Assembly (NCBI GenBank): GCA_021613375.1
Contig: CM038717.1
Coordinates: 44,164,531-44,228,530 of the forward strand
DNA length: 64,000 bases
DNA from: Megaleporinus macrocephalus
Lineage: Eukaryota; Chordata; Actinopteri; Characiformes; Anostomidae
Reading direction: 5' to 3'
The first letter of the stretch is position 1. Each line of letters begins with the position of its first letter. Made by a program: the position numbers and the translations under genes. Shown piece by piece: positions 1 through 12,450 of this stretch. Below the pieces are notes generated by a model. That model ran no database searches. It was not told the origin of the DNA and saw only the letters and a list, made by a program, of their open reading frames with translations.

Positions 1-655
1 GTTCTTCCACAAGCACATGGTTCTAGAATGTTTCCCTCTATTCACGCTGTTCTATAATGTTCACCCACAACCACATTGTTCTAGAATGTTCTTCCCAGTC
101 ACAGTGTTCTAGAATGTTCTCCCCAATCACTGTCTTCCAAAATGTTCTACTCTAATCACACTGTTCTATAATGTTCTTCCACAAGCACATGGTTCTAGAA
201 TGTTCCCCCCTTTCAAGCTGTTCTATAATGTTCATCCACAATCACACTGTTCTATAATGTTCTCCCCAATCACAGTATTCTAGAATGTTGTAGTCTAATC
301 ACAATGTTTTAGAATGTTCTCCCCAATCAGTGTTCTAGAATATTCTCCCCAATCACAGTGTTCTAGAATGTTGTGGTCTAATCACACTGTTCTAGAATGT
401 TCTCCCCAATCAGTGTTCTAGAATGTTCTAACCAATCACAGTTCTCCCAAATCAGTGTTTTAGAATGTTGTAGTCTAATCACACTGTTCTAGAATGTTCT
501 CCCCAATCACAGTGCTCTAGAATGTTCTAACCAATCACAGTGTTCTAGAATGTTCTCCCAAATCACAGTGTTTTAGAAGGCTGTAGTGTAATCACACTGT
601 TCTCGAATGTTGTAGGCTAATAACACTCTTCTAGAATATTCTCCTCTATTCACAC
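1..655. repeat. Minisatellite of ~28-31 bp units containing heat-shock-element-like motifs
   Basis: Degenerate tandem repeat already under way at the window edge, so its left end is not seen. The unit alternates a CCAATCACA-type segment with TTCTAGAATGTTC. That core is three inverted nGAAn pentamers (TTC-nn-GAA-nn-TTC), the textbook heat shock element; TTCTAGAA alone is a perfect palindrome. I count nine full matches (for example 79-91 and 107-119) and about a dozen copies with one pentamer damaged, such as TTCTATAATGTTC. No coding sequence is seen. Confidence 0.9.
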
Positions 656-657
656 AG

Positions 658-659
658 TA

Positions 660-718
<59 letters not shown>
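658..718. repeat. (ATT)n microsatellite
   Basis: About 20 uninterrupted ATT triplets immediately after the heat-shock-like array. Confidence 0.97.
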
Positions 719-1552
719 GTTGCTTTATGGTTTATTTATACAATATTTTATTCAAAAGTTTGAAATCACTGGCCATATAAAGATTTTGGTTATTTTATAT
801 TCATACAAAAAATGTTTTTAGATTTAACAGTTTGAAGCTTTGGTCATGCTTCTGGACAAGGTGTGAAATAGTGGGTTCTAAGGGGTCCAGGACCCCCGAA
901 TCAACCTCTTGAAGACTTACCAGGCTGGTATTATAATATTGAAAGTATTGATTGTGAGCTATTGAACAGCATCTGCATTAAAATGTGTGCAGTATAAATA
1001 TTTAGCTGCTCTGGATGGTTTATTGGAGGTGATGGAGCTCCTGCACTGCCTGGAATTGCTGTGACAATATTGCATGTAAAGCAATCATGCAAATAAGCCC
1101 AATGAAATGAACAGAGGAAGATAATAAAGGGGGTGGGGGGAGTGGTGGGGTGGGCGCGAGGTGCCTGTTCAGACTCCTAAAGCAATTTCTATCTCCCAGT
1201 TCTCTCAGTGCGAGGAAAGCTCTACAAATCCCAGAGTTTATTCAGCAGGAATTCAGAAATTAAAAGCCTCCGCTGGGGAACCGGAGCTAATCAAAGAACA
1301 AGGCTCAGCACACGAGGCGACACACGATTCTTATCAGCCCGTCTGCGGCCCGAATAAGCTCCGCACCGCGCCGCAGTACGACCGTCTGGACACAAAAACC
1401 ACCCGGGAGTTAACGTCTGGGTACAGAAACGAACAAATGACATCATTTCCAGCTGAAATCAGTTCTAGGAATCTGTTCCAGATACAGACACTAAAACAGG
1501 GAACTCGCTTTGTGCTGATCGTTTATGCTGAGGAGCATCTACTGCTTTCAAA
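719..1552. other. Single-copy non-coding stretch with a G-quadruplex motif
   Basis: No gene is recognised. Positions 1129-1154 carry four close G runs of 5, 6, 4 and 3 G with short loops, a canonical G-quadruplex pattern. From about 1165 to 1520 the sequence is complex and free of visible repeats. A 165-codon open frame starting at 1161 runs into the neighbouring repeat and has no recognisable domain, so I do not call it a gene. The stretch could be a conserved non-coding element; only alignment to other fish would show that. Confidence 0.5.
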
Positions 1553-1628
1553 CTCTGGAGCCAGTCCCAGCATCATCGGGCGGAGGCATGCACAGGTCGC
1601 CAGTCCATCGCAGGGCCAACACACACCC
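1553..1628 (+). repeat. Fragment of a dispersed element (same family as 43085-43416)
   Basis: The segment containing GCCAGTCCATCGCAGGGCCA matches the middle of the longer copy at about 43190-43215 (GCCAGTCCATTGCATGGCCA). It is followed at once by the 53-bp minisatellite. Confidence 0.7.
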
Positions 1629-3660
1629 CCACCTATTCCAGCCCCCATTCCAATCTAATACCTCCCACTTTAATACACCACCCACCAATTCCAGCCCCCA
1701 TTCCAATCTAATACCTCCCACTTTAATACCCCACCCACCAATTCCAGCCCCCATTCCAATCTAATACCTCCCACTTTAATACCCCACCCACCAATTCCAG
1801 CCCCCATTCCAATCATATACCTCCCACTTTAATACCCCACCCACCAATTCCACCCTCCATTCCAATCTAATACCTCCCACTTTAATACCCCACCCACCAA
1901 TTCCAGCCCCCATTCCAATCATATACCTCCCACTTTAATACCCCACCCACCAATTCCAGCCCCCATTCCAATCTAATACCTCCCACTTTAATACCCCACC
2001 CACCAATTCCACCCTCCATTCCAATCTAATATCTCCCACTTTAATACCCCACCCCAGTCTAATACATCCCACTTTAATACCAAACCCACCAATTCCACCC
2101 CCATTCCAGTCTAATACCTCCCACTTTAATACCAAACCCACCAATTCCACCCCCATTCCAATCTAATACCTCCCACTTTAATACCCCACCCACCAATTCC
2201 AGCCCCCATTCCAATCTAATACATCCCACTTTAATACCCCACCCACCAATACCACCCCCACCCCAGTCTAATACCTCTCACTCTACTCTAATACCTCCCA
2301 CTTTAATACCAAACCCACCAATTCCACCCCCATTCCAGTCTAATACCTCCCACTTTAATACCCCACCCACCAATTCCACCCTCCATTCCAATCTAATACC
2401 TCCCACTTTAATACCCCACCCAAGTCTAATACCTCCCACTTTAATACCAAACCCACCAATTCCACCCTCCATTCCAATCTAATACCTCCCACTTTAATAC
2501 CCCACCCCAGTCTAATACCTCCCACTTTAATACCAAACCCACCAATTCCACCCCCACCCCAGTCTAATACCTCCCACTTTAATACCAAACCCACCAATTC
2601 CACCCTCCATTCCAGTCTAATACCTCCCACTTTAATACCAAACCCACCAATTCCACCCTCATTCCAATCCAATACCTCCCACTTTAATACCAAACCCACC
2701 AATTCCAGCCCCCATTCCAATCATATACCTCCCACTTTAATACCCCACCCACCAATTCCAGCCCCCATTCCAATCTAATACCTCCCACTTTAATACCCCA
2801 CCCACCAATTCCACCCCCCATTCCAATCTAATACCTCCCACTTTAATACCCCACCCACCAATTCCACCCTCCATTCCAATCTAATACCTCCCACTTTAAT
2901 ACCCCACCCCAGTCTAATACCTCCCACTTTAATACCAAACCCACCAATTCCACCCCCCATTCCAATCATATACCTCCCACTTTAATACCCCACCCACAAA
3001 TTCCACCCTCCATTCCAATCTAATACCTCCCACTTTAATACCCCACCCCAGTCTAATACCTCCCACTTTAATACCAAACCCACCAATTCCAGCCCCCATT
3101 CCAATCTAATACCTCCCACTTTAATACCCCACCCACCAATTCCACCCTCCATTCCAATCTAATACCTCCCACTTTAATTCCCCACCCACCAATTACAGCC
3201 CCCATCCCAATCTAATACCTCCCACTTTAATACCCCACCCACCAATTCCACCCTCCATTCCAATCTAATACCTCCCACTTTAATACCAAACCCACCAATT
3301 CCAGCCCCCATTCCAATCTAATACCTCCCACTTTAATACCCCACCCACCAATTCCACCCTTCATTCCAATCTAATACCTCCCACTTTAATTCCCCACCCA
3401 CCAATTCCACCCCCCATTCCAATCTAATACCTCCCACTTTAATACCCCACCCACCAATTCCAGCCCCCATTCCAATCTAATACCTCCCACTTTAATACCA
3501 AACCCACCAATTCCACCCTCCATTCCAATCTAATACCTCCCACTTTAATACCCCACCCACCAATACCACCCCCACCCCAGTCTAATACCTCCCACTTTAA
3601 TACCAAACCCACCAATACCACCCCCACCCCAGTCTAATACCTCTCACCCTACTCTAATAC
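1629..3660. repeat. 53-bp minisatellite, about 38 copies, almost without G on the + strand
   Basis: Each unit runs from CCAATTCCAGCCCCCATTCC through TCTAATACCTCCCACTTTAA to TACCCCACCCA. Variants include shortened units lacking CCACCAATTCC and an alternative CCAAACCCACC junction. G is confined almost wholly to one position, so the minus strand is GGG-rich (GGTGGGTGGGG). Minus-strand open frames of 60-120 codons here exist only because the unit lacks stops in those frames; 53 is not a multiple of 3 and the peptides are pure repeat. Confidence 0.95.
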
Positions 3661-4822
3661 CCTCCCACACTAATTTCCCCCACCAATACCACTCCCCACC
3701 CCACTCTAATACCCCTCCACCAATACCATCCCCATCCTGCTCTAATACCCCCCACCAATATGACCCTCACCCCACTGTAACACCCACATACTAATACACC
3801 CCACGCCACTCTAATACTCCCCACACTAATATTCCCCACCAATACCACTCCCCACCCCACTCTAATACTCTGCCACTAATACCCCCACCAATACCACCCT
3901 GACCCCACTTTAATACCCCTCACCAATGCCACCCCTGACCCCACTCTAATACCCCCCACCAATGCCACCACGACCAATACCCCCACCAATACCACCCTAA
4001 CCCCACTCTAATACCCCATCCACCTATACCTCTCACCCTACTCTAATACCCTCCACAACAATTTTTCCCCCAAGAATACCACTCCCCACCCCACTCTAAT
4101 ACCCCCGTACACTAATACCCCTCCACCAATACCACCCTGCCATACTCTAGTACCCCCAGCAATATGACCCCCACCCCACTCTAACACCCCACATACTAAT
4201 ACAACCCACCCCACTCTAATACTCTCCATACTAATATTCCCCAACAATACTCCTCCCTAACCCACTCTAATACCCCTCACCAATACCACCCCCGACCTCA
4301 CTCTAATACTCCTCGCCAATACCACCCGACCCCACTCTAACACCCTCCCACACTAATCCCCCCTACCAATACCACCCTGACCCCACTCTAATACCCCTCA
4401 CCAATAGCACCCTGACCCCACTCTAATACCCCTGTCCACCTATACCTCTCACCCTACTCTAATACCCGTCCACCAACACCACCCCCCACCATACTCTAAT
4501 ACCTCCAGCAATACGACCCCCACCCCACTCTAACACCCCATATAATAATACAACCCACCCCACTCTAATACGCCCCACACTAATATTCCCCACCAATACC
4601 ACTCCCTAACCCACTCTAATACCCCTCACTAATACCACCCCGACCCCACTCTAATACTCCTCACCAATACCACCTGACCCCACTCTAATACCCTCCCACA
4701 CTAATCCCCCCACCAATAACACTCCCCACCCACTCTAATTCCCCCCACCAATGCCACCCCACCCCACTCTAATACCCCCCACCTACACCCCCCTACCACA
4801 CTGTAATACCCCTCACCTCACA
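3661..4822. repeat. Diverged continuation of the C-rich minisatellite
   Basis: Shorter, degenerate units built from CCCCACTCTAATACCCC and CACCAATACCACCC, spaced roughly 30-45 bp apart. The strong C+A bias of the array to its left continues. It looks like an older, decayed flank of the same array. Confidence 0.85.
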
Positions 4823-5684
4823 CTGGATGAACAATTTATCACTATTCACTGATATACATGTACAAAAAGAAAAGTCTTATCTTTTAAAGAATCTCAGGAA
4901 AGTACAAATCCATCAACATTCAACTCAAGTACATGGAAGTGACAAACCAGAACTATGCGCCTCCAGGGCTAGTCTGGCTATAACACCTCACCTTCTTCTC
5001 ACCATGACCGCTGAGCTAAAGGTCACGGCCCTGCTGACCTCGCGGCATTTCTGTGTGCGTAAACTTTGACCTCCTTCTCAGATCCTTCCCGACCCCCATC
5101 AACCATCAAGTCCAGCATGTGCAGAGCTGGAGGCTGAAGGCTTTAGCAGCTGAACCTGGAGCAGCTCCTTATCTACACAGGACACAGAGGGAAAGTAGAC
5201 GTAGATCATCCTTTATGAAGCAGTTAGATTTTTTATACACCACTTAGAAGTACTGACGCTTAGTGAAGCGGTTACGACCCGTTATGAAGCAGTCGTGACG
5301 CTTCAAAACACAATTCCAAGACTTTATGAAGCAGCTATAACAGTTTGATTCTAGTTACAGGTGATAAAACACTATCAGATCTGCTGCAATCTCAGGCCTG
5401 AGGTTCTCAAAGTTTGCTTAAAAGTTCTAAAAGGTTCTTCTCGTCGGAAAGTTGTCATAGAAGAACATTCAAAGGCTATTAACTGAGTCTAGGAACCAGA
5501 CCAGGACCTTCATGTTATCCCCCCAAACAAACCCTTGGACACACATTTGGGTCCTTTGATTCGGACTGTGGTTTAGTAAACTTTCAGTTTAGTTTGAACC
5601 AAATTGAAATTAGGTGGTCCGAGGGTGGAACAGCGGAGACAAAAAGTTAGCAAGGTGCTGACCTTAGCATTGCTTGCTATCTAA
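4823..5684. other. No gene seen; includes a short dispersed repeat
   Basis: Apparently single-copy sequence with a few TTATGAAGC-type repeats at 5210-5330. About 5600-5660 (GGTGGTCCGAGGGTGGA and following) recurs at about 38948-38990, so it belongs to an unclassified dispersed family. Confidence 0.5.
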
Positions 5685-6284
5685 GGCTGTGTCTCAAATC
5701 CTACTGAGCTCCTACATAGGCAGCATTTTACTTCATAGTATGCGCTCCAGACATGTAGACTTTCCCAATTCTTACATACCTTAAACATGCTGTCTACTGA
5801 GAAACCTTATTTAGACCTGATTTTAAAGAAGTATTGAACGCTTCCTCAGCCGCTAAGACAATCCCATGATGCAACACAGGCTAATCTAGGAGCAGTGAAG
5901 TGGTTTTAAAATGTGAGTTATTTTGATTCTCTCTGGAGTTTTAATGTGTTTCTGGTCACATAATCACACAAAACAGTATTTTATTATCAACTCTGTAACG
6001 AGTCCTTCACCATTTAGCAGTTTATACTCGAGCCATTAGCATTTATGCTAGCAGATTTTTAAGACTCGGGCTATTGTTTTGGATGCCGACCGTTAGCTTA
6101 GCAACCAGCTAAACCACCGGTCATGTGCTGCAGTGAGCGGAAACAAGCCGTGACGCAGTCTCTCTCTAACTAGAGCGTCTCAGTAATCTGTTTATGAGGA
6201 GAGATGAGGAGAGAACGCTGCTACTTACACAGCTACCTACATAGACAGCCTACTTAGACACTCACTAGGGTTTGAGACAGACCC
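5685..6284. mobile_element. MITE copy 1, ends related to GGGTGTGTCTCAAA
   Basis: About 600 bp bounded by imperfect inverted ends (GGCTGTGTCTCAAA at left, the complement of GGTCTGTCTCAAA at right). The interior matches the copy at 12843-13348 over most of its length, including CTACTGAGCTCCTACATAGG. No coding capacity. The class is uncertain. Confidence 0.8.
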
Positions 6285-7400
6285 TCACACTGCGCCTGGA
6301 CCATGTCTGAGCACTATTATTGGGATTGTTTAATGGGACAGACGCAACAGTTATGTGTTCATGTTCTAAACATGGGTCCGGTAATGATCACACTGGATGA
6401 GTACTGAGCCCTAGTCCAACCTCAGGCCCACAAAGTGCCCACACTAGTCAAAGGAACTGGACTTTGGGAGTCACCGTACTGGGGCACAGTACGGATCGCC
6501 CAGTGTGAGTCACCTTAAGGGAGTGCCTGCAACACACCTGTACTAGATGTTCAGTGTCTTGTAGCATTACTGCTACATTAAGAAAGGGCTGGGGGTCTCT
6601 AAGGGTCTGCCTACTATGATCCAAGGTTCAAGTTAAGCAGGTCTCATGGTCACTCAATGTTCCTAGGGTCAAAACAGAGGCTAAGCAGTGAACCTGACCC
6701 ACCTCTCCATTCATCTAAACACTGAGACTACCTCTCACAGCAAGAAAGCTTAGCATTCCGGGGAATACCACACTCCAACAGACGTCACAGCCAGCGTGGG
6801 GTTATTAGCTCTACTCGCACTCATTGTGGTCCAACTAGTGAAAAGTCTCCACCCTTTAAACAAACAACAAAGAGAGAGAGAGCGAGACAGACACAGAGAG
6901 AGAGAGAAAGCGAGGATACAGAGATAGAGAGAGCTTATACCGTCGTTCTCACCAGCTCATGCTGAGACATTCAGGCACCAGCAACAGGTCCCTGCCTTTC
7001 CTGCTTCCATCTGGAATTTACCCATCAGCACCAGAAAGAAGAGCTCTGTGGAAAATGAGTGAATAAACAAATAAAAGAATGAATGAATGAATAAAATCTG
7101 ACAGGCAGTAAAGTCTAGTTCTCCTCCTGAAAGACGATAAGATCGGGGTTAAAAGGTGAAGTTCAGGTTTACAGGTCAGCTCTGTTGTCTCTTCTCCCTG
7201 AATGACTGTGACTGGGTTTTAAACAGGTGGTCAGTTACGAGCTGCTGTGTCCTGAGGTATTCTAGCACCCCTCTGTGGTCAGTGTTGAGTGAAGGTACCA
7301 GTATTATATAGGACTAGACTAGAAATATCCATCAACTATAGAAATATCCATCAACTATATATATGTATATATATATATACACACACCCTATTTATATATA
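6285..7400. other. No gene seen; GA-rich tract
   Basis: A GA-rich low-complexity tract lies at about 6869-6935. A poly(AT) stretch at 7357-7405 leads into the next MITE. The rest shows no recognisable feature. Confidence 0.5.
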
Positions 7401-7654
7401 TATATCGTCACTGTCCAATGAAAGACAAGCATTTCCAAAATTACAACTTTACAGGGACCAAAAACTTACTTCACTTTCAATGTAAGTCAATGTAACCAGA
7501 ATTTTTTCCAAGCTGTTTTGGAGCACTTCTATTGGTCCATTCATCATAACATTTTTACACAATGTAAACGACTATTGGTGTGGTCAAATGATGCAGAAAG
7601 CTTAAAATCAACAAAAATGGAGATACATGTTTTTCATTGGACAGCAATGATATA
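7401..7654. mobile_element. 254-bp MITE with TATA-flanked inverted ends
   Basis: The ends at 7401-7423 and 7632-7654 are inverted copies built on CACTGTCCAATGAAA, next to TATA repeats. Related fragments occur at about 19215-19330 and as a lone right end at about 36168-36195 (TTTTTCATTGGACAG). No coding capacity. Confidence 0.75.
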
Positions 7655-7679
7655 TATATTTATATATTTATTTCACCTT

Positions 7680-7780
7680 TACATCAGGACTATGTGCTTG
7701 ATTATATACACATGTTAGTGATGGGTGCAGCTGAAACACCTGATCGGAATAATTTCAATAAGACTTTACATATACACCTA
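7680..7780. mobile_element. Orphan end of a Tc1-like element
   Basis: The segment with GGACTATGTGCTTGATTATA matches the terminal region of the Tc1-like element at 60725-60790 (GGACTATGTGCTGGATTATA). No other part of the element is recognised nearby. Confidence 0.6.
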
Positions 7781-8089
7781 TAAATAATGTCCGAGTCTAA
7801 GACTCAACTCCGCCTCCTGAGGTTCTCACTGTTTTAATAAGTCTGTGATCACTCCAGAGCTTTCATTATGATGAGAACGACAAAAAGAAACAGCTGCAGT
7901 TGACAAGGCAAGGTGGGTTATATGTTTAGTGCCACTCCCAAAAGCCAACCTGGCCCTTTGTGGATACCCTTGAAATCAACTATAGAGTTTTATAGGATGT
8001 TATTGACCATGGGTTACCCTTCCCATGAGCAATCCACCAGCAATGATCACTCCAAGAGCATGTTCAGTGTAAAGTCACAAAGGAACCCT

Positions 8090-8851
8090 GACTGACTTAG
8101 AAGCAGATAAATGTCCACCATCAGGAGAACACTGACCAACAACGGTGTGCATGGCAGGTTTGTAAGGAGAAACTCATCACATGCTCCAGTAGCCTTCTGG
8201 CTTGTCCACTGTTCTGTGAATGGATGAGACCAAAATAGACCTTTTTGGTTAAAGTGTTATGTCTGGAATAAGGAAAACACTGCATTCCAGCATAAGAATC
8301 TTATCCCATCTGTAAAACATGGTGGTGGTAGTATCATGGTTTGGGCCTGTCCTGCTACAGGGTGGCTCATGATTGAAGGAACAATGAATTCTGAATTATA
8401 GCAATTAATTCTATAATTCTAGTAGGTCAACAACCCTGAGTACTCAAATCGTTCCACCAAAGACAGTTAAAGAGGAATGAAATTAATGTTTGGAATAACC
8501 AAGTCAAAGTCCAGACCTTAGTCCAATGGAAATGTTGAGGAAGGACCTGAAATGGGCCGATCATAAGAGGAAACCCACCAACATCCTAGAGTTGGAGCTG
8601 TTCTTTTTAGAGGAACGGGCTCAAGGGTTATCAGAAACATTTAGCTGCAGTTATTGCTGCACAAGAGAATCACAGCAGATACTGAAACCACAGGTTTACA
8701 TACTTCTACCCTCATACTGGGTCGTTATGCTCACTAAATAACTCACCCAGCATACTTTTAGGACGAGTGTGAAAATCTGATTATGTTTCATGCCCGAAAT
8801 GAAATAATATTGAAAACTCTAAAGGGCTTACAAACTTTCGAGCACTGCTGT
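8090..8851 (+). pseudogene. Decayed Tc1/mariner transposase with right terminus
   Basis: Broken C-terminal half of a Tc1-type DDE transposase. Around 8215-8350 the forward frame reads [10 protein letters not shown], then [17 protein letters not shown], which match the first catalytic Asp region and the GGGS-VW block of the family. Later parts are shifted in frame and interrupted. A region equivalent to the DLNPIE box is only partly recognisable near 8505-8560. The sequence ends at 8827-8851 in TTACAAACTTTCGAGCACTG, typical of a Tc1 inverted terminus. No matching left terminus is seen, so the copy is 5' truncated and dead. Confidence 0.85.
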
Positions 8852-9400
8852 AGGTGCCAGATTAGTAATATAAAAACCTTGTGTGCATTTATGTGTGTGT
8901 GTATGTGTTCGTTTATGTGTGTATGTGTGTGTGTGTGAGTGCTGCTGAGGACAAAGGCGACGTGTTTGTTCTACGTCCTTCAGGGAAAGAATGACTGGGA
9001 ATGGCATGTACATTCCTGAGGGCCCCTGTTCTGCTCTGCTGACTCACTCTGTAACCTACATACACCTCAGACACACACACACTGTTGCCCTTTTGTCCTG
9101 ATTCACTTCAATTATTTTTCCTCAGCTAGGAGGTCATGACTCACCACTCTCTGCCCTGAGGCTGAGAGCCTCCTCTACCCTAAGGCAACACACTACATAC
9201 TTCAACTCAAAACCCTCTGACCCTTCTACAATCTCCTGTAGCAGGCTGAGCTTTAGATGCATAGCCAAGGGGTGACCAGAGGTGACCATCATCAATAAGA
9301 CATCATCAATTATGATTTATGGAAATTTGCTTAGTGGTTATAGTTGGATGACTCTGCATTAATTAGTTAAAGTATTTCGCCATTAGTTAGAGTAGAGCTT
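8852..9400. other. No gene seen; (GT)n tract
   Basis: A GT-rich microsatellite lies at about 8880-8940 and a short AC run near 9072. Otherwise apparently single-copy. Confidence 0.5.
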
Positions 9401-11310
9401 CCCTGTCAACATGGGCCTCACATGGGTTAAAGATGGGCTGCCAATTGGGTCCCCTTTAGGCAACTCACTTGGGGGCCACAAAGATTTGTCCATTCAAAGG
9501 GGTATATTTTGGTCTCAACGTTGGCAAGGACTCAACAAGCCCCACCCCCATTAAAAAATGTTGTCCAATTTTGACGTTTGATGGCAAGATTTGATTGATT
9601 TGCAAAAACAGGATGTGCAATAATGAGAGTGGTGGAATGCTGGACCTGGTTGATCTGATATTACACCCCAGTATAACTGAGGCCACCCAACTGTAACCCA
9701 AATAGGGCCCACAAACTGACCCATGACTGTAATTCGTTCAGTGTGAATACACCTCAATGACTGTAGCCCAATTGGGGCCAAAAGTTACCTATGAATTACC
9801 AATTAATTACCTATGGCTTACAGTCTGGGAGGTGAAAAAGCTCCTGAGGTCACTGTCCTGATCTCTATGAAGAATTAAACTCGTTGGTACGACATGGAAA
9901 GTGAGAAAGTCATCGGAAAGACTCAATTTTCTTCAGGACTGAGAGCCCTGATCAACTCTCGCTGCTCCAAATCTGACAGTAATAAAATCTGCAGGGCATG
10001 ATGTCAGTCTTCAGAGAGCACCCTCCCTTTCAGCCAATCAAATGCAAGCATGATGAAACTGTGTCTAGAAGATGCAACATCTGGCAGGAACAATCAGAAT
10101 GTTCTGCTATAATGCGAACGAGTTCACTCAAATATTGGTAATCCTTTAAACCCAAATATTGGTAGGGACATGTCTCTACCATCCATATGCAAACATACGT
10201 CTTTGTGTCCTTTTTCTTTATATGGGCCCCATGTGTGCCACCAATGGGACCAATCTGGGCTGCAAGTGGGGCCCATATGAACAATCAACCACTGGCTCCA
10301 GAGACAAAACACGCCAGTGACCTAAATGGTAGCCACAACTGGGGTGCCCAAAAGGGAAACCCACCTGCGGCACACACCTGTTGGCGAAATGGGTCCCAGA
10401 ACGATGACATAGCTGGACCCCCAGTGGTAGAATAACCAAGGGCCACAAACTGTCCTGGTCGGGACACATGACTTTAGCCCTACGGGTGTAACAACCTAGT
10501 TTTCATATTTAAGGTTTAAAATTAGGTTCTACTTCTAACAGCTACGCTTTGTCATTGGGTTTTGAAGTCCACTGTAAGGATGGAGGAAACTGAAGAGGTG
10601 GACACACACACAGATGAGGTTGATGAGGGGAAAACAGAGGGTATAAAATAAGACAGGAAACATGAAATACCTGGGCACAGAAGGGGTTACAGATTCAAAC
10701 CAGGTGGGGGGCGGAGACACTAGGAGCACATGATCAAAACAAACAGAACAACATGGCTAACACGAGGGAATGACAGGACGTAGACTGGGAAACAGGGCAA
10801 AGCATGACATCAACCATTCTTCTATACATCGTTGCTTGAAGGCAGCCACAGAGTGGCGCTGTAAACACAAAACCTAAACCATTTTATTCTATTCTATAGT
10901 TTCTGCTGATAATAATCACCCTGCCATCAGCTGAACAGAGCATTCTGGATTATTTTTGCTGGATTCTAGGGGCTGTGCAACTGTTAAAAAGTCAACTGTC
11001 ATGTGATGAAGGGCAAATTGATGTCTACTAATTAGCTACTAAATACATTTGAGGGAATGCTTTGCAACACACCACTTTAGTAATCTGTAGAAAGCCAACA
11101 GCAGAGTGTGTGGTGCCCTTTCCAATGAGCCTTTCAATGAGCCTTAGCGTCTGACTTAGGCGCACCCTAGGCAGGACATAGACAGATGGCAATATTTGCA
11201 AAATCAAGACGCGCAATAATGAGAGTGAAGCATGCTGGCTAAGTCCGGATGAACAGATATCACATTGGCTTACAGTCTGGGAAGTGAAAAAGCTCCTGAT
11301 TTCGCTTCTC
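9401..11310. repeat. Region with GGGCCC-type dispersed repeat pieces
   Basis: Pieces at 9410-9830 and 10200-10470 contain recurring GGGCCCA, TGGGACC and CACATGGG words typical of a dispersed fish repeat. Short similar stretches occur at 9625-9665 versus 11216-11275 (AATAATGAGAGTG) and 9818-9840 versus 11270-11295 (TTACAGTCTGGGA). The overlapping open frames on both strands at 10030-10470 reflect low stop density in this GC-rich repeat; none has a recognisable domain. Confidence 0.55.
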
Positions 11311-12450
11311 TTTTTTTGGTGCCATGGTACCTACAGAGATCCAAACATGCTGGTATCACATGAAAAGTGAATGAGTTGTCTGAAAGACACCGAGACACTT
11401 GCCTGCAGCAGAGATCTGAAGAGCCCCAGAAATGTAAAGTGCTGTTATAGGGAGCTATGCCTCATTTCCAGCCACCCATGGCTTTTTATTGTAGTCTTCA
11501 GGAAACTAGAGATGTTTGAAGCTCTGTAGGTCAGCGGAGGAATGTTAGCACAAACAGGGCCAAACAAACGCTTCCAATGTGCTCTTGCCAGCCTTCAAGG
11601 AAACGAGAGATACAGAACCTGGAATCACCAGGATGCTCACTGGGTAGTGTCATAATCACACAATCAGGGACAGGTCAACATCAAGCTTAAAGCATCTTCA
11701 CAGAGCAGTGAGGTCCACCAGTCTGTGCAACTCTACTGGACACTGAGGACAGGGAGGCTGGACAATGTTTGTGGAACTGCATCTCTAATGAAAATGCAAT
11801 CTGAGGAACTCCAGCAGGAACTCAGTGGTAAATAATCGCCGGCTCTCTCTGTAATGAAACGTTCTAGTGCACCATTTCCATCATAAAGTATTTGAACTCC
11901 TTCTTTCATTTGAGCGCTATGCCAGTTTCATTAGAAGACCAATTACTTTTGGGTCAGATCCACAAGCTCTAATTAAAACAATACAAACCAAATGAAATTA
12001 CAGCCTAAAAAGAGATTAAAATTCCTGGCTGGCCATTCATCATAGCTGACAGTCATTAGTACGAGTCTACGCTGCATGAACCAACACGTAGGCCTCGGCC
12101 ACCAGCGAAAGATAAATCATACGCCACCGATGTTATAGTGAACTGCTGTTGTTCACTTTCTACAAAGCCTTTGTTCATACGCCATTACAAGCGCACTTCA
12201 AAGTCAGACATTGTAAACTCTAATAAAGCTTCATAAGGCTGTAATAATATACTGTAATAATCTATGATAACACTATTATAATTATAATGTCTTTTAAACA
12301 GATAACGATCTGTACGTGATCTGTACCAATAAAACATAATAACGTTCATGAAAACATAATAAACAAATATGATGCCACCACAGTGTTTTAAGTGATTAAT
12401 AGGTTGATATTTTTCTTATGAATAATTTTTTTACACTTTTTATGTGTTTA
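11311..12450. other. Single-copy region, possible conserved non-coding element
   Basis: About 11860-12110 is complex, A+T-balanced sequence with homeodomain-like words (CTAATTAAAAC, CCAATTAC) and no visible repeat. It resembles vertebrate conserved non-coding elements, which is only an impression. Beyond 12180 the sequence becomes AT-rich. Confidence 0.3.

Noticed and set aside
1161..1658. 165-codon open frame on the + strand
   Set aside because: No domain, and its last third is dispersed repeat and minisatellite. No splice or promoter context.
1935..2720. Minus-strand Gly/Leu/Val-rich frames up to 121 codons
   Set aside because: Pure translation of the 53-bp repeat; all copies share the same peptide words in shifting frames.
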